A program made the position numbers and the translations under genes. 64,000 nucleotides of DNA from Paenibacillus wulumuqiensis (GTDB taxonomy: Bacteria > Bacillota > Bacilli > Paenibacillales > Paenibacillaceae): NCBI RefSeq assembly GCF_000971965.1, contig NZ_LAQP01000001.1, forward strand, positions 434,001 to 498,000, read 5' to 3'. Numbering within the stretch: position 1 is the stretch's first letter; every line of letters starts with the position of its first letter. Shown here in pieces: positions 29,832-37,787 of this stretch. Below the pieces are notes generated by a model that saw only the letters and a program-made list of their open reading frames with translations, did not search any database and had not been told where the DNA came from.

Positions 29832-30719
29832 TTAGCGGATAAATGTATTGGTCAGGCGCCCCAGTCCGTCGATCTCGATCGTCACTACATCGCCAGCGGA
29901 CAGCCATCTGCGCTCATTCTCCGGCAGGCCCATAATGACACCTTCCGGTGTACCGGTCAGGATAATATCTCCCGGCTGCAGCGTCATATGCTGCGACAGA
30001 TAATGGATCAGCTCATCACAGTGGAAGATCATGTCGGATGTATTGGAGTTCTGAACCTGTCGGTCATTCACATAGGCACGGATGCCCAGCTGATTCGGAT
30101 CGCCCACCTCATCGGCAGTAACGAGATACGGTCCCAGCGGAGCAAATCCCGCTCCCGTCTTGCCAAGCAGCCACTGGCTGGTCCGCATCTGCAGATCACG
30201 AGCCGACAGATCGTTGGCTGCACAGTAACCAAATACATAATCCAGTGCCTGTTCCCTGCTGACGTTCTCGGCCGTCTTGCCGATGACGATGCACAGCTCC
30301 GCTTCGTAATCAAGCTGTTCGGTGACAGCAGGAATCCGAATCTCCTCCAGATGTGCCGTAACGGCATCCGAGAACTTGCTGAACACGACAGGAGTCTGCG
30401 GCTCGGGCATATTCGTCTCTGCCGCATGTTTGCGATAATTCAGTCCGATACAGATGATTTTGCCGGGCTGCGGAATGCAGGGGAGCCAGCGCACCTGGTC
30501 TTCTGCCAGCAGTTCGCCCGCGTACTCGGTCCGATGATGATGCAGCAGATGCTCGATGCTGGTATGTAACATTTCCAAGCGGACCAACTCCATCACTGTA
30601 CGGGGTAGTCTTATTCCATCCGGCATGGTCTTCTCCAGTGACTGCAGCGGCAGAATTCCCTCTTCCAACCGGATACCCAGCTGATCCTGACCGCCAAACT
30701 GATAATGAACATATTTCAT
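29832..30719 (-). CDS. Fumarylacetoacetate hydrolase family protein
   Basis: FAH-family enzyme that cleaves or hydrates acyl-pyruvate-type acids using a divalent metal. The C-terminal catalytic domain is complete: IGLNYRKHAAETNMP, metal ligands in LDYEAELCIVIGKT, DLSARDLQM and the closing MTLQPGDIILTGTPEGV. Its partner upstream is an L-rhamnose-mutarotase gene, so a role in a non-phosphorylated deoxy-sugar acid pathway (2,4-diketo-3-deoxy-rhamnonate or -fuconate hydrolase) is plausible, but dehydratase and dehydrogenase genes are absent here. The ATG at 30719 has GGAGGTG at good spacing; that site lies in the 3' arm of a perfect 10-bp hairpin (30730-30759). Confidence 0.9.
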   Translation of the reverse strand: MKYVHYQFGGQDQLGIRLEEGILPLQSLEKTMPDGIRLPRTVMELVRLEMLHTSIEHLLHHHRTEYAGELLAEDQVRWLPCIPQPGKIICIGLNYRKHAAETNMPEPQTPVVFSKFSDAVTAHLEEIRIPAVTEQLDYEAELCIVIGKTAENVSREQALDYVFGYCAANDLSARDLQMRTSQWLLGKTGAGFAPLGPYLVTADEVGDPNQLGIRAYVNDRQVQNSNTSDMIFHCDELIHYLSQHMTLQPGDIILTGTPEGVIMGLPENERRWLSAGDVVTIEIDGLGRLTNTFIR

Positions 30720-30729
30720 CACAAATACA

Positions 30730-30759
30730 CCTCCAACATCCATGATGACATGTTGGAGG
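30730..30759 (-). promoter_or_regulatory. Hairpin that contains the ribosome binding site of the FAH gene
   Basis: Perfect 10-bp inverted repeat CCTCCAACAT / ATGTTGGAGG with a ten-base loop. In the minus-strand mRNA the 3' arm includes the Shine-Dalgarno GGAGG of the gene at 30719 and the 5' arm is its exact anti-SD. It may limit translation of the downstream gene, or be a DNA operator. Confidence 0.6.
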
Positions 30760-30809
30760 CGCTTATACAACTTTGTAAATGCCATGGATAATCGCGATTT
30801 GTGTACGTT

Positions 30810-31121
30810 TTACGAATGATAGTGGAATACTTCCGGGATCACTTCCGATGTCGTTCCCTCTGTATTCATAAGCAGCAGGTCGGACATGTACTGCTGCCAG
30901 CGCTGATTGGCTTCATGATCTGCCAGCTGCGCCATCGCCTGCTCATAATTCTCCACTTCCATATAGGCGAACAGCGTACCTCCATGCAGGAAGATGCTGT
31001 ATGTCCGGATGCCCACTTCACCAAAAGCCTGCATCAGCTCCGGGTAAACAGCTTCATGGCGGCGTATATATTCTTCATGATCTTCCGGCCGGATATTCAG
31101 TACAAAGGATACTCGTTGCAT
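30810..31121 (-). CDS. rhaM: L-rhamnose mutarotase
   Basis: Interconverts alpha and beta anomers of L-rhamnose in the cytoplasm. The 103-residue product fits the ferredoxin-like RhaM/YiiL family: RVSFVLNIRPEDHEEYIRRH with the N-terminal tyrosine/histidine pair, then FLHGGTLFAYMEVENYEQA and the closing PEVFHYHS. The ATG at 31121 is nine bases after GAGGAG; another two codons earlier is too close. Upstream are a cre site and an inverted repeat around a -10-like sequence; the FAH hydrolase follows after 90 bp, so the two likely share a transcript. Rhamnose isomerase and kinase genes are not in the window. Confidence 0.92.
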   Translation of the reverse strand: MQRVSFVLNIRPEDHEEYIRRHEAVYPELMQAFGEVGIRTYSIFLHGGTLFAYMEVENYEQAMAQLADHEANQRWQQYMSDLLLMNTEGTTSEVIPEVFHYHS

Positions 31122-31164
31122 TACCATACACTCCTCTATGATTGGATTATGTACAGCAGACGGG

Positions 31165-31229
31165 CATCCGGAAAAGTATAATTCTCCGGATGGTAACCTC
31201 CTGCCCTGTCTAAATTGTAAGCGTTATCT
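31165..31229 (-). promoter_or_regulatory. rhaM control region: inverted repeat around a -10-like sequence, plus a full cre match
   Basis: CATCCGGA (31165-31172) and TCCGGATG (31185-31192) form perfect 8-bp arms flanking an AT-rich core with TATACT on the minus strand. Upstream, 31215-31229 fits the cre consensus WTGNAANCGNWNNCW at every position (TTGTAAGCGTTATCT). This suggests a specific regulator at the promoter combined with CcpA control. Confidence 0.55.
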
Positions 31230-31234
31230 ATTAC

Positions 31235-31269
31235 AAAATCAAAGGCTGCCCGATCTTGCCGGGCAGCCT
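31235..31269 (-). terminator. Terminator after the MBL hydrolase gene
   Basis: AGGCTGCCCG/CGGGCAGCCT stem followed on the minus strand by TTTGATTTTG. It lies about 130 bp past the stop at 31399, and its tail abuts the cre site of rhaM. Confidence 0.75.
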
Positions 31270-31398
31270 CAGCTGATTACTGCACAATTAGCAGTCTTCT
31301 TTATTTCAGTACGATTCCGATCGGATGATCACCTTCACGTTACTATTTGAAAGGACAGGTTGAATAGATGGACTTTGCTTGCTCTATTGCGTTGTACC

Positions 31399-32295
31399 CT
31401 ACATATCGGTATGGCGGCGTTCATCATCGCCCAGCCCAGGCGCTTCATTGGTCGGATGATCGACATATTTACCATGGGATGGCTTGGCCCATTCGTCAAA
31501 GTGTGCTGCCAGTCGCGGCAGTCCTTCGGTCAGATCCGGTCCCATCATCGGCTGTCCATGCCCGGTCAGTGCATACTGCGGACGCAGCGAGGCCAGACGT
31601 TCGACCGATTCACGTGCTGCGGTCCAGTCGGTTGTCGCATATCTCGGCGGTCCACACAGTTCACGTTTCTGAATCATGCTGTCCCACAGCTTATCCTGAT
31701 CAACAGTAATAAAGGCATCGCCCGCGATCAGTGTACCGTCCTCTTCACGGAACAGGGAAATCTGCCCGGGTGCATGGCCCGGCGTATGAATCCAGCGCCA
31801 TTCCGACAATCCAGGCACGCTGTGATCCATCGGCAGATTATGAATATACGGCTGCAGATCCACCGGTTGATTCGGGAATACGGCAGACAGACGGGAATTG
31901 AGTCCACCTTCCACACCCGGATCATAGCTTGGATACTTGGACTTGCCGGTCAGGAAAGGCATTTCCAGCTGATGCGCATATACCGGCACATCCCACTTCT
32001 GAGCCAGCTCAACCGCTGAACCGGCGTGATCAAAATGACCATGTGTCAAAATAATCGCTGTCGGCCGCGCCCCAGTGCCAAAGCGTTCGTTGGCGACTTT
32101 GACGATCTTGTCCGCCGATTGCGGCAGTCCGGTATCAATCAGGACCCAGTCTCTCAGACTGCCCGGATTCCCGATAAATGCCACATTTACAAATTGCAGG
32201 GTCAAACCGTACACATCGGGCCGCAGTTCCACCTCATCGCCGCTTCCTACTGTTGTCATCGGAATTTTTAGATTCTTCATCGGATTCTCTGCCAT
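31399..32295 (-). CDS. MBL-fold metallo-hydrolase
   Basis: Metallo-beta-lactamase fold hydrolase of 298 residues. The metal motif is complete: ILTHGHFDHAGS (HxHxDH), HTPGHAPGQIS, D in LIAGDAFITVD and the C-terminal histidine in YALTGHGQPM. No signal peptide, so cytoplasmic. The GHAPGQ-type motif is found in YflN-like and glyoxalase-II-like members; the substrate cannot be named. GGAGGAG sits upstream of the ATG at good spacing. Single gene between two terminators. Confidence 0.92.
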   Translation of the reverse strand: MAENPMKNLKIPMTTVGSGDEVELRPDVYGLTLQFVNVAFIGNPGSLRDWVLIDTGLPQSADKIVKVANERFGTGARPTAIILTHGHFDHAGSAVELAQKWDVPVYAHQLEMPFLTGKSKYPSYDPGVEGGLNSRLSAVFPNQPVDLQPYIHNLPMDHSVPGLSEWRWIHTPGHAPGQISLFREEDGTLIAGDAFITVDQDKLWDSMIQKRELCGPPRYATTDWTAARESVERLASLRPQYALTGHGQPMMGPDLTEGLPRLAAHFDEWAKPSHGKYVDHPTNEAPGLGDDERRHTDM

Positions 32296-32373
32296 CTTAA
32301 TCTCCTCCTCGTTTTGTAATTGTTCTTACTCTATTCTTACCCAATATGAAGGAGAGTTAAGTAATTCAGCTAA

Positions 32374-32412
32374 CAAAAAGCCGAATACCTCATTGGAGCA
32401 AGGTATCCGGCT
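32374..32412 (-). terminator. Terminator after bshB2
   Basis: 12-bp stem AGCCGAATACCT (32379-32390) with AGGTATCCGGCT (32401-32412), one mismatch, followed on the minus strand by TTTTTG. Confidence 0.85.
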
Positions 32413-32508
32413 GTATATTCAGCGGTTATACAATTCGATCCGGGTCTCTGCGAATCGCCCAGAGAAACGCACATCATCGCAATAACGACTTGTGTGGCTA
32501 TTCTTCGA

Positions 32509-33213
32509 TCAGGAACGCGGGAAGTCGCGGAACGTCCAGAAACGTTCACGACTGAAGCGTTCACGCAGCTCACGGTCCATCTTTTTGCTCTTGCCGAGTT
32601 CGCCCGGTGAAGGGAATTGGGAACGGTGGGCATGGATGGAATCCAGCTTGTTTTGCAGGAAATCGCCGACATCGTTCTCGGTATCCGGGAAGCCGATCTC
32701 ATCCGTGCAGTTATGGGAAAAAGCAATCGTATACAGCGGAGGACGTTCCGATTCCGGAAGTCGTCCCATCGCACGTACCACTGCGGCGCCGGTAGCATCA
32801 TGATCCGGATGGACACTGTAGCCCGGATAGAACGTGAACACAGCCGAAGGCTTAAGCTCGGTCAACAGATCATGGATCGCTCCATCCAGTACCACTCTGT
32901 CTTCAAACTCAATCGTCTTGTCATGAAAGCCCATCATGCGCAGATCCTGGATACCGATGGCAGCAACGGATTTCTCCAGTTCGCCCTTGCGGATACGCGG
33001 CAGGTCAACACGATTGGTAAAAGGAGGCGTCCCCATATTGCGTCCCATTTCGCCCAGTGTCAGGCAGGCGTAGGTCACCTGGCCGCCGCCAGCGATATGC
33101 TTGGCAAGCGTACCGGATAAGCTGTAGCATTCATCATCCGGATGAGGCAGGACGACGAGAACGCGTGAGTTAGCAGGAATAGTCATCATCATTGGTTTCA
33201 TCTCCTCGTTCAT
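32509..33213 (-). CDS. bshB2: Bacillithiol biosynthesis deacetylase BshB2
   Basis: PIG-L/LmbE-family zinc deacetylase that removes the acetyl group from GlcNAc-malate in bacillithiol synthesis, or deacetylates related conjugates. Zinc site motifs are intact: VVLPHPDDECYSLSGTLA and YSVHPDHDATGAAV, with the C-terminal FSHNCTDEIGFPDTEND. The order yojF-bshB2 is that of Bacillus subtilis yojF-yojG. The first ATG overlaps the yojF stop (TAATG), implying coupling; an ATG eight codons in has a GAGGAG site and is an alternative start. Confidence 0.93.
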   Translation of the reverse strand: MNEEMKPMMMTIPANSRVLVVLPHPDDECYSLSGTLAKHIAGGGQVTYACLTLGEMGRNMGTPPFTNRVDLPRIRKGELEKSVAAIGIQDLRMMGFHDKTIEFEDRVVLDGAIHDLLTELKPSAVFTFYPGYSVHPDHDATGAAVVRAMGRLPESERPPLYTIAFSHNCTDEIGFPDTENDVGDFLQNKLDSIHAHRSQFPSPGELGKSKKMDRELRERFSRERFWTFRDFPRS

Positions 33214-33566
33214 TAAAAAGGTTCCTTGCTCAGTTGAAAGGCAACGACCAGCTTGCCCTGGGTATCATGTCCCGCCAGGATCAGCCGTTCACGGTCGCTC
33301 TCTTCGTAATGGGTTAGCCCTTCGGAGTAGACCCAGCCATGTTCGGTCTTGAGACCGACACGAAAGTGCGGCGCCTTTTCCGAAATGGAGCCGGTCGTAT
33401 AGCGGATCAGCGCATTGCTGATAAAAGTTGCGGCAGGATGCTTGGTGCTGTCCATATGGGAAGCATAAGCACCTGTTGTCATTTCCAAATGAATGTACAA
33501 ATCCTGATCCTGAAGATCCTGAATTCGCTGCTGGATAATAGCTGGATCAATAAGCTGCATTGCCAT
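33213..33566 (-). CDS. yojF: YojF family protein (DUF1806)
   Basis: Small cytoplasmic protein of the DUF1806/YojF family that regularly sits beside bshB2. It covers the full family length (117): PAIIQQRIQDLQDQDLYIHL, YASHMDSTKHPAATFISNAL, ALIRYTTGSISEKAPHFRVG and the terminal LVVAFQLSKEPF. No catalytic motif is evident; a role in bacillithiol metabolism is inferred from conserved linkage alone. GGAGGAA lies nine bases before the ATG and the stop overlaps the next start by one base. Confidence 0.9.
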   Translation of the reverse strand: MAMQLIDPAIIQQRIQDLQDQDLYIHLEMTTGAYASHMDSTKHPAATFISNALIRYTTGSISEKAPHFRVGLKTEHGWVYSEGLTHYEESDRERLILAGHDTQGKLVVAFQLSKEPF

Positions 33567-33802
33567 AGTATGATTCCTCCATCCTCTTACTCTGTTCGGT
33601 AGATCTATCGTAACAGACCTTTCCGTGAAAGGAAATGCCTGCTAACAGAGTACACGGCAGACGTTATTCAAAATAAAACACCGTTACCGCACAGATCACC
33701 AAGTACTTATTATAGTATACTATATTATTTTTAGTATGTATAAGATTCTTCAATCTCTGCAGCCATGATACCAGTAACCCATCACCTCAAAAACGCATAT
33801 CG

Positions 33803-33848
33803 CAAAAAAATGCCTGATCACCCCTACCAAAAGCGGGTGATCAGGCAT
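33803..33848 (-). terminator. Terminator after the rhamnogalacturonan acetylesterase gene
   Basis: Perfect 14-bp stem ATGCCTGATCACCC with its complement and an 11-base loop; on the minus strand it ends in TTTTTTTGCG. A TATAGTATACTATA palindrome at about 33713-33726 lies between here and yojF and may mark the yojF promoter. Confidence 0.92.
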
Positions 33849-33865
33849 GGATACAACATCATAAT

Positions 33866-35185
33866 CTAACGATACAATCCCTGTCTCTTCATTTCTTCTG
33901 TCAACAGACGGGCCAGCTCCAGCGCACCGGCATGGTTGGGATGAAGGCTGTCGCCGTCCATATACAATGCCAGTGTAGCTGCCGGACCAATCGATGTAAA
34001 GTACGCCGAACTGATCACATTCAGATCGATCAGCCGTACGCCTTCCTCGGCAGCCAGTGCAATGGTCGCCTGACGATACCAGCGTCCTTCTGCATTATGG
34101 ACACCTGCACTGTTAAAGTCAGTCGCACGTCCCTGTGGAGTCGACAGGATCACGGTAGCGCCTTTGGATTTGACCAGTCTGACCATATCGCGCATGATTT
34201 CCTTGAATTCCGCTTCGGTCTCGTTATTTTTGGGATTGGTATCATTGATGCCCAGCTGTAAGATAAAATAGTCGCCCGGCTTGATGTACTGGAGAATCGC
34301 TTCCAGTTGCCCATCATTGCGGAAGCCCCGGGCAATCTGTCCGCCGGAGGCAAAATTACGTACCACATAGTCTGCCGGGTTGATGTACTGCTGCAGCATC
34401 TGTCCCCAGCCCCCCTGTATGCTGGTAGCCAGCGGATAATAGTTGGATACGGTCGAATCTCCACCTACATAGATGGTTGGACGGGTAACCGGATTGGTCG
34501 ACAGCTGGCTAATCTCCAGCGAGCTCAGTGTAAAGGCTCCGCCTACTTTGCCTTCCGTTACGAGCAGATTGAGCTGTCCATCCCTCACCGGGATCTGAAA
34601 TTCATCAGTTACATTATTGCCGGTCATATTAATAACTTGATAGACGCCTTCGGCAGCCACACTGGAGCGGCCCGTATTGCCCAGCATTACCTTGACATTG
34701 TACAACCCATTCGGCAGATCCACATTAAATGTATTGCTGCTCTTGGTGCCAAAGGTCATAAACTGAACCGCATCGCTGCCTGCACCACGCCCGGCAGCAG
34801 AGACATTGCGCATATTCGCCGGTGTGTTGAAGCCGTACCCTTTGCTGACATTATATCCGTCTTCTGCGCGTACGCCCGTATATCCCGCTTCGATGGCTCC
34901 TCCACCAAAGTCAAACTTATAACTTGTCACTGCCGCTTCGGCTGTAGACAGCGTTGGCAGCATTCCGGCCAGCAGACAGCCGGCCAGAACCAGCTTACTT
35001 AGCTTGCGCCAGCCAGTCTTCCTTGTGCCGTCCCAGCGCCTGGGCAGAGGAAATGAATTCACCCTGTCTGCAGGCAAAGTGGGCAGTCTGTCCACAGAAG
35101 ATGCGTATTTTGCAAAATCGGCTCTGGCTTGTTCGGGTCTCGTTGGTTGTGATTGGGTTGGCTGTGGTCTGTTTGCTGTTTTCAT
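33866..35185 (-). CDS. Secreted rhamnogalacturonan acetylesterase (CE12, SGNH hydrolase)
   Basis: Removes acetyl groups from rhamnogalacturonan I outside the cell. After the signal peptide comes a galactose-binding-like beta domain (about 86-225, YKFDFGGGAIEAGYTGVRAE, DLPNGLYNVKVMLGNTGRSS), then the SGNH domain: block I GDSTVSNYYP, block II glycine in RNFASGGQIARGF, block III LQLGINDTNPKN, and block V DSLHPNHAGAL. The N-terminus is odd: about 60 P/Q/R-rich residues precede the hydrophobic core (LVLAGCLLAGMLPTL), yet AGGAGG directly fits this ATG. A near-perfect cre overlaps the presumed start of transcription. Confidence 0.93.
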   Translation of the reverse strand: MKTANRPQPTQSQPTRPEQARADFAKYASSVDRLPTLPADRVNSFPLPRRWDGTRKTGWRKLSKLVLAGCLLAGMLPTLSTAEAAVTSYKFDFGGGAIEAGYTGVRAEDGYNVSKGYGFNTPANMRNVSAAGRGAGSDAVQFMTFGTKSSNTFNVDLPNGLYNVKVMLGNTGRSSVAAEGVYQVINMTGNNVTDEFQIPVRDGQLNLLVTEGKVGGAFTLSSLEISQLSTNPVTRPTIYVGGDSTVSNYYPLATSIQGGWGQMLQQYINPADYVVRNFASGGQIARGFRNDGQLEAILQYIKPGDYFILQLGINDTNPKNNETEAEFKEIMRDMVRLVKSKGATVILSTPQGRATDFNSAGVHNAEGRWYRQATIALAAEEGVRLIDLNVISSAYFTSIGPAATLALYMDGDSLHPNHAGALELARLLTEEMKRQGLYR

Positions 35186-35200
35186 AATTTCCTCCTCTTT

Positions 35201-35229
35201 TTGTAAGCGTATTCGGTGATACTTTTATA
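35201..35229 (-). promoter_or_regulatory. Promoter -10 and near-consensus cre of the acetylesterase gene
   Basis: Minus-strand TATAAA (35224-35229) is a likely -10. Just downstream, TTGTAAGCGTATTCG (35201-35215) matches the cre consensus at all but its last position, placing a CcpA site over the start of transcription. The rest of the gap to 35598 holds only the terminator of the next gene. Confidence 0.5.
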
Positions 35230-35445
35230 AGATTCGTCTATTTTGGTAAACTTCCTCTAATATGTAAGCTATTAGGTTATCGAAATAGCGAATTTCAGCA
35301 TATAATATTTTGGAGGTGAAGCTGGATAGACAGCTCCGGCGATCTTCTGGATAGTACAAGGCTGTCTTGCCATCTGGCATTTTATAATTGCTGTATAAAT
35401 GTAATATATCGAACAGGGATGGAGATCAGCCTTACTGTGCATACC

Positions 35446-35480
35446 AAAAAACCGGAAGTACCTTGTCAGGTAACTTCCGG
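35446..35480 (-). terminator. Terminator of the MarR-permease-USP operon
   Basis: CCGGAAG/CTTCCGG stem extended by TACCT/AGGTA with a small bulge, then TTTTTTGG on the minus strand; about 120 bp after the stop at 35599. Confidence 0.8.
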
Positions 35481-35598
35481 CTGTATTAAATTTGCAGGTT
35501 GGATTTTGGATCTGCAGGTTGAATTAACGATGCATAGCAGCAGCATTAAGATAATGAATGCTGTTGTACGATATCTGTCCCGCTTGGTTTATCTTCTT

Positions 35599-36024
35599 TT
35601 ATTTGACGATCATGACCGGGCAGCCGGCATGCTGGCTGACATAGTGGCTGACGCTGCCCAATACCCATTCCGAGAGGGTGCCGAGTCCGCGATTGCCGAT
35701 AATGATCAGATCGGCTTTGCTTTCGGCCGCATATTTGACGATCTCCTGCCCGGCATGTCCCTGCAGGATCTGGATGCCGGCATCCGGCAGCGAGGCAGTC
35801 AGGGCGCGCAGATTGCGTCGAACCTGCGCTTCTTCTTCGGCAAAATAGGCTTCCAGCTCATGCGTCGGAATCATCAACGGCTGCTCTAACAGCTCGGATG
35901 ACGTGGGGTCCACATAGACAATTTCAACAGCAGCCTGCTGGGCGGCAGCAAAGGCTGTGGCATGCTCCAATGCACGCTGTGCATGGGCAGAACCGTCATA
36001 AGGAACGAGAATTTTCTGATACAT
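35599..36024 (-). CDS. Universal stress protein (UspA family)
   Basis: 141-residue UspA-type protein. The ATP-binding elements are present: N-terminal ILVPYDGSAHAQRALEHA and C-terminal LIIGNRGLGTLSEWVLGSVS, which gives the G-2x-G-9x-G(S) motif, so nucleotide binding is likely. It is the last gene of a three-gene unit after a MarR regulator and a membrane permease (21-bp gap to the latter), so its synthesis probably responds to the signal sensed by MarR. A close paralogue with a different promoter lies at 38375-38803. Confidence 0.93.
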   Translation of the reverse strand: MYQKILVPYDGSAHAQRALEHATAFAAAQQAAVEIVYVDPTSSELLEQPLMIPTHELEAYFAEEEAQVRRNLRALTASLPDAGIQILQGHAGQEIVKYAAESKADLIIIGNRGLGTLSEWVLGSVSHYVSQHAGCPVMIVK

Positions 36025-36045
36025 GGTTCAGTACTCCTCTTCGGA

Positions 36046-37137
36046 TTAATGGCTGGCGGCCGGCTGATTCAGCGGACTTGGCGCCGGACGAGTCAATGCT
36101 GTACGCAGCACGGTAATTCCCCAGGTGATCATGGCAATTAGCAGCAGATGAATCACGAATGTAGTCACCGGGGCACCGCTGTAGATTAGACGCAGATACC
36201 CCTGAATCGCATTCGGTGCTGGCAGGAAGCTGCCGATGTGACGGTAAAAGGAAGTGAGCATCGCTGAAGGAATAATATTGCCTGCGGTCATCAGCTGGAA
36301 AGGAATCAGCGCCACATTAAACAGCGGAGCCGCATTGCCAAACAAGGCAAAACCCATCTGTGTAACAGCGATGCACGCTATATAGACGAGAATATGGAAG
36401 CCCCACATCTGCCAGAACGAAGCTGCCGTATCTGCAAACAGCATAGCTGCACCGGTAACAATAAGCGAGCCGATAATGGATACGCCCAGCAGCAGTATTT
36501 GCCTGCCCCAGAAAATCTCCCATTTGCTGCGGCTGCGCTTGAGCATCATTGATGAGAGATTCAGCTGGATATTCATCGTCATGACCCCAATATAGGTAAC
36601 AAATCCGAGCACCATCGGCAGCATGGAGATAGCAAAGTTGCTGATATCATGAGTTTTGACAACTTCGGTCGTAACCACTTCCTGCTGGACAGCCGCAAAA
36701 GCCTGCTTGCCGACAACGGCAGAGATCTGCGCTGCCGAACTCTCCATTATGGACTTGGCGATATCCGAGTTGCCCTGGTTGATGTAATATACAAGTTTGC
36801 TGTTTCCCTGAACAGCAGCCTGTTCCGTAAAGTTCTCGGGAATGGAGATCACCATCATTAGTGCGCCAGCATCCATCTGCTGCTGCGCTTCTGTCAGCGT
36901 GGCATAAGGCACAATTTGGTAAGGTGCCTGCTTGCCAATCGCATCGGCAATTTGCTGGCCTGCTGCCTGATCCTCGTTAACGATCCCTACCTTAAGCTGA
37001 TCGATCCGCTGTGTGGCTCCGTTATAGCCGGTCATCCAGATAATCGTAAATAATAAAGGTACAAAAACAGCAAATACCAGTCCAATCTTGGTCTGTACAA
37101 TTTTCAGAAAATCCTTGCATGTGCTTAACGCGTTCAT
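36046..37137 (-). CDS. YhgE/Pip-like (DUF3533) ABC-2-type membrane protein
   Basis: Membrane protein with one N-terminal helix (IGLVFAVFVPLLFTIIW), an extracytoplasmic region of about 150 residues (LKVGIVNEDQAAGQQIADAI, VYYINQGNSDIAKSIMESS) and five or six C-terminal helices. This layout is that of YhgE/Pip and DUF3533 proteins, related to ABC-2 export permeases and phage-infection proteins. No ATPase gene adjoins it. With a MarR gene immediately upstream, export of a toxic or signalling compound is a fair guess, not shown. A possible MarR operator lies between the two genes. Confidence 0.82.
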   Translation of the reverse strand: MNALSTCKDFLKIVQTKIGLVFAVFVPLLFTIIWMTGYNGATQRIDQLKVGIVNEDQAAGQQIADAIGKQAPYQIVPYATLTEAQQQMDAGALMMVISIPENFTEQAAVQGNSKLVYYINQGNSDIAKSIMESSAAQISAVVGKQAFAAVQQEVVTTEVVKTHDISNFAISMLPMVLGFVTYIGVMTMNIQLNLSSMMLKRSRSKWEIFWGRQILLLGVSIIGSLIVTGAAMLFADTAASFWQMWGFHILVYIACIAVTQMGFALFGNAAPLFNVALIPFQLMTAGNIIPSAMLTSFYRHIGSFLPAPNAIQGYLRLIYSGAPVTTFVIHLLLIAMITWGITVLRTALTRPAPSPLNQPAASH

Positions 37138-37172
37138 TCTATACTTCCTCTCACTCTCTTAATTCAAATATT

Positions 37173-37209
37173 AATAAATGCATAGCCGATAGATGGTTGT
37201 GCATTTATT
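37173..37209. promoter_or_regulatory. Inverted repeat upstream of the permease gene (candidate MarR site 2)
   Basis: AATAAATGCA / TGCATTTATT arms separated by 17 bp. It shares the 12-bp string GCATAGCCGATA (37180-37191) with the palindrome upstream of marR. It could be read as a terminator of marR, but it has no GC-rich stem or T run. Confidence 0.55.
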
Positions 37210-37236
37210 TGACCAAAAAATTACCGGCTACGATAT

Positions 37237-37668
37237 TCAGCCGGATAGACTCTTGTATATTTTATTGATGGCTTCAATAAACCGGTCACTGCCTTCATCG
37301 GTCAGTACCTGATTCACTTCTTGCTCAATCCCTCGCATCGCTGGTGTAACCTGCTCCAGCACTTCTGTACCTTTGGCGGTCAGATGTACATTCACAGCAC
37401 GACGATCATTGGGATCTACCTGCCGCATAATCAGCTGCTTGTTCTCCAGACGTTCCAATGTCTTGCCGATGCTGGTCTGATCGCGCTCATGCACCTGGGC
37501 CAATACTTTCTGCGAGACGCCACCATGACTGCTGAGCTGGTGCAGCACGCCGAATTGTTCCGGGGTGATATCATAGGGCTGCAGCCGCTGAGCCGCTTTT
37601 TTCCGGTATAACAGATAGGTTCGGGACAACAGTAAGCCCAGTGGACTCTGTTCCTGATCAAAAGGCAT
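37237..37668 (-). CDS. MarR family transcriptional regulator
   Basis: 143-residue winged-helix repressor of the MarR/SlyA class: dimerisation helix at the N-terminus (SPLGLLLSRTYLLYRKKAAQ), recognition region VSQKVLAQVHERDQTSIGKT, wing LIMRQVDPNDRRAVNVHLT with the conserved D-x-R-R, and a long C-terminal dimerisation helix. AGGAGG precedes the ATG. A 33-bp near-perfect palindrome lies just upstream and a related repeat lies before the next gene, consistent with autoregulation and control of the permease and stress-protein genes. Ligand unknown; the only cysteine-type redox switch signature is absent. Confidence 0.93.
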   Translation of the reverse strand: MPFDQEQSPLGLLLSRTYLLYRKKAAQRLQPYDITPEQFGVLHQLSSHGGVSQKVLAQVHERDQTSIGKTLERLENKQLIMRQVDPNDRRAVNVHLTAKGTEVLEQVTPAMRGIEQEVNQVLTDEGSDRFIEAINKIYKSLSG

Positions 37669-37687
37669 ATATATCCTCCTACATAAA

Positions 37688-37720
37688 TACTAGCATAGCC
37701 GATAATCGACTATGCTAGTA
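37688..37720. promoter_or_regulatory. 33-bp palindrome upstream of marR (candidate MarR operator 1)
   Basis: TACTAGCATAG / CTATGCTAGTA are perfect 11-bp arms, and the centre CGATAATCG continues the symmetry apart from one C/A mismatch. It starts 20 bp before the marR ATG and shares GCATAGCCGATA with the repeat at 37173-37209. Confidence 0.65.
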
Positions 37721-37787
37721 TATTCTTTCTTATTTGGTTGTGTCAAAGATTATTTTGAAAAAACGCATAAAAATAATATGCATTTTA

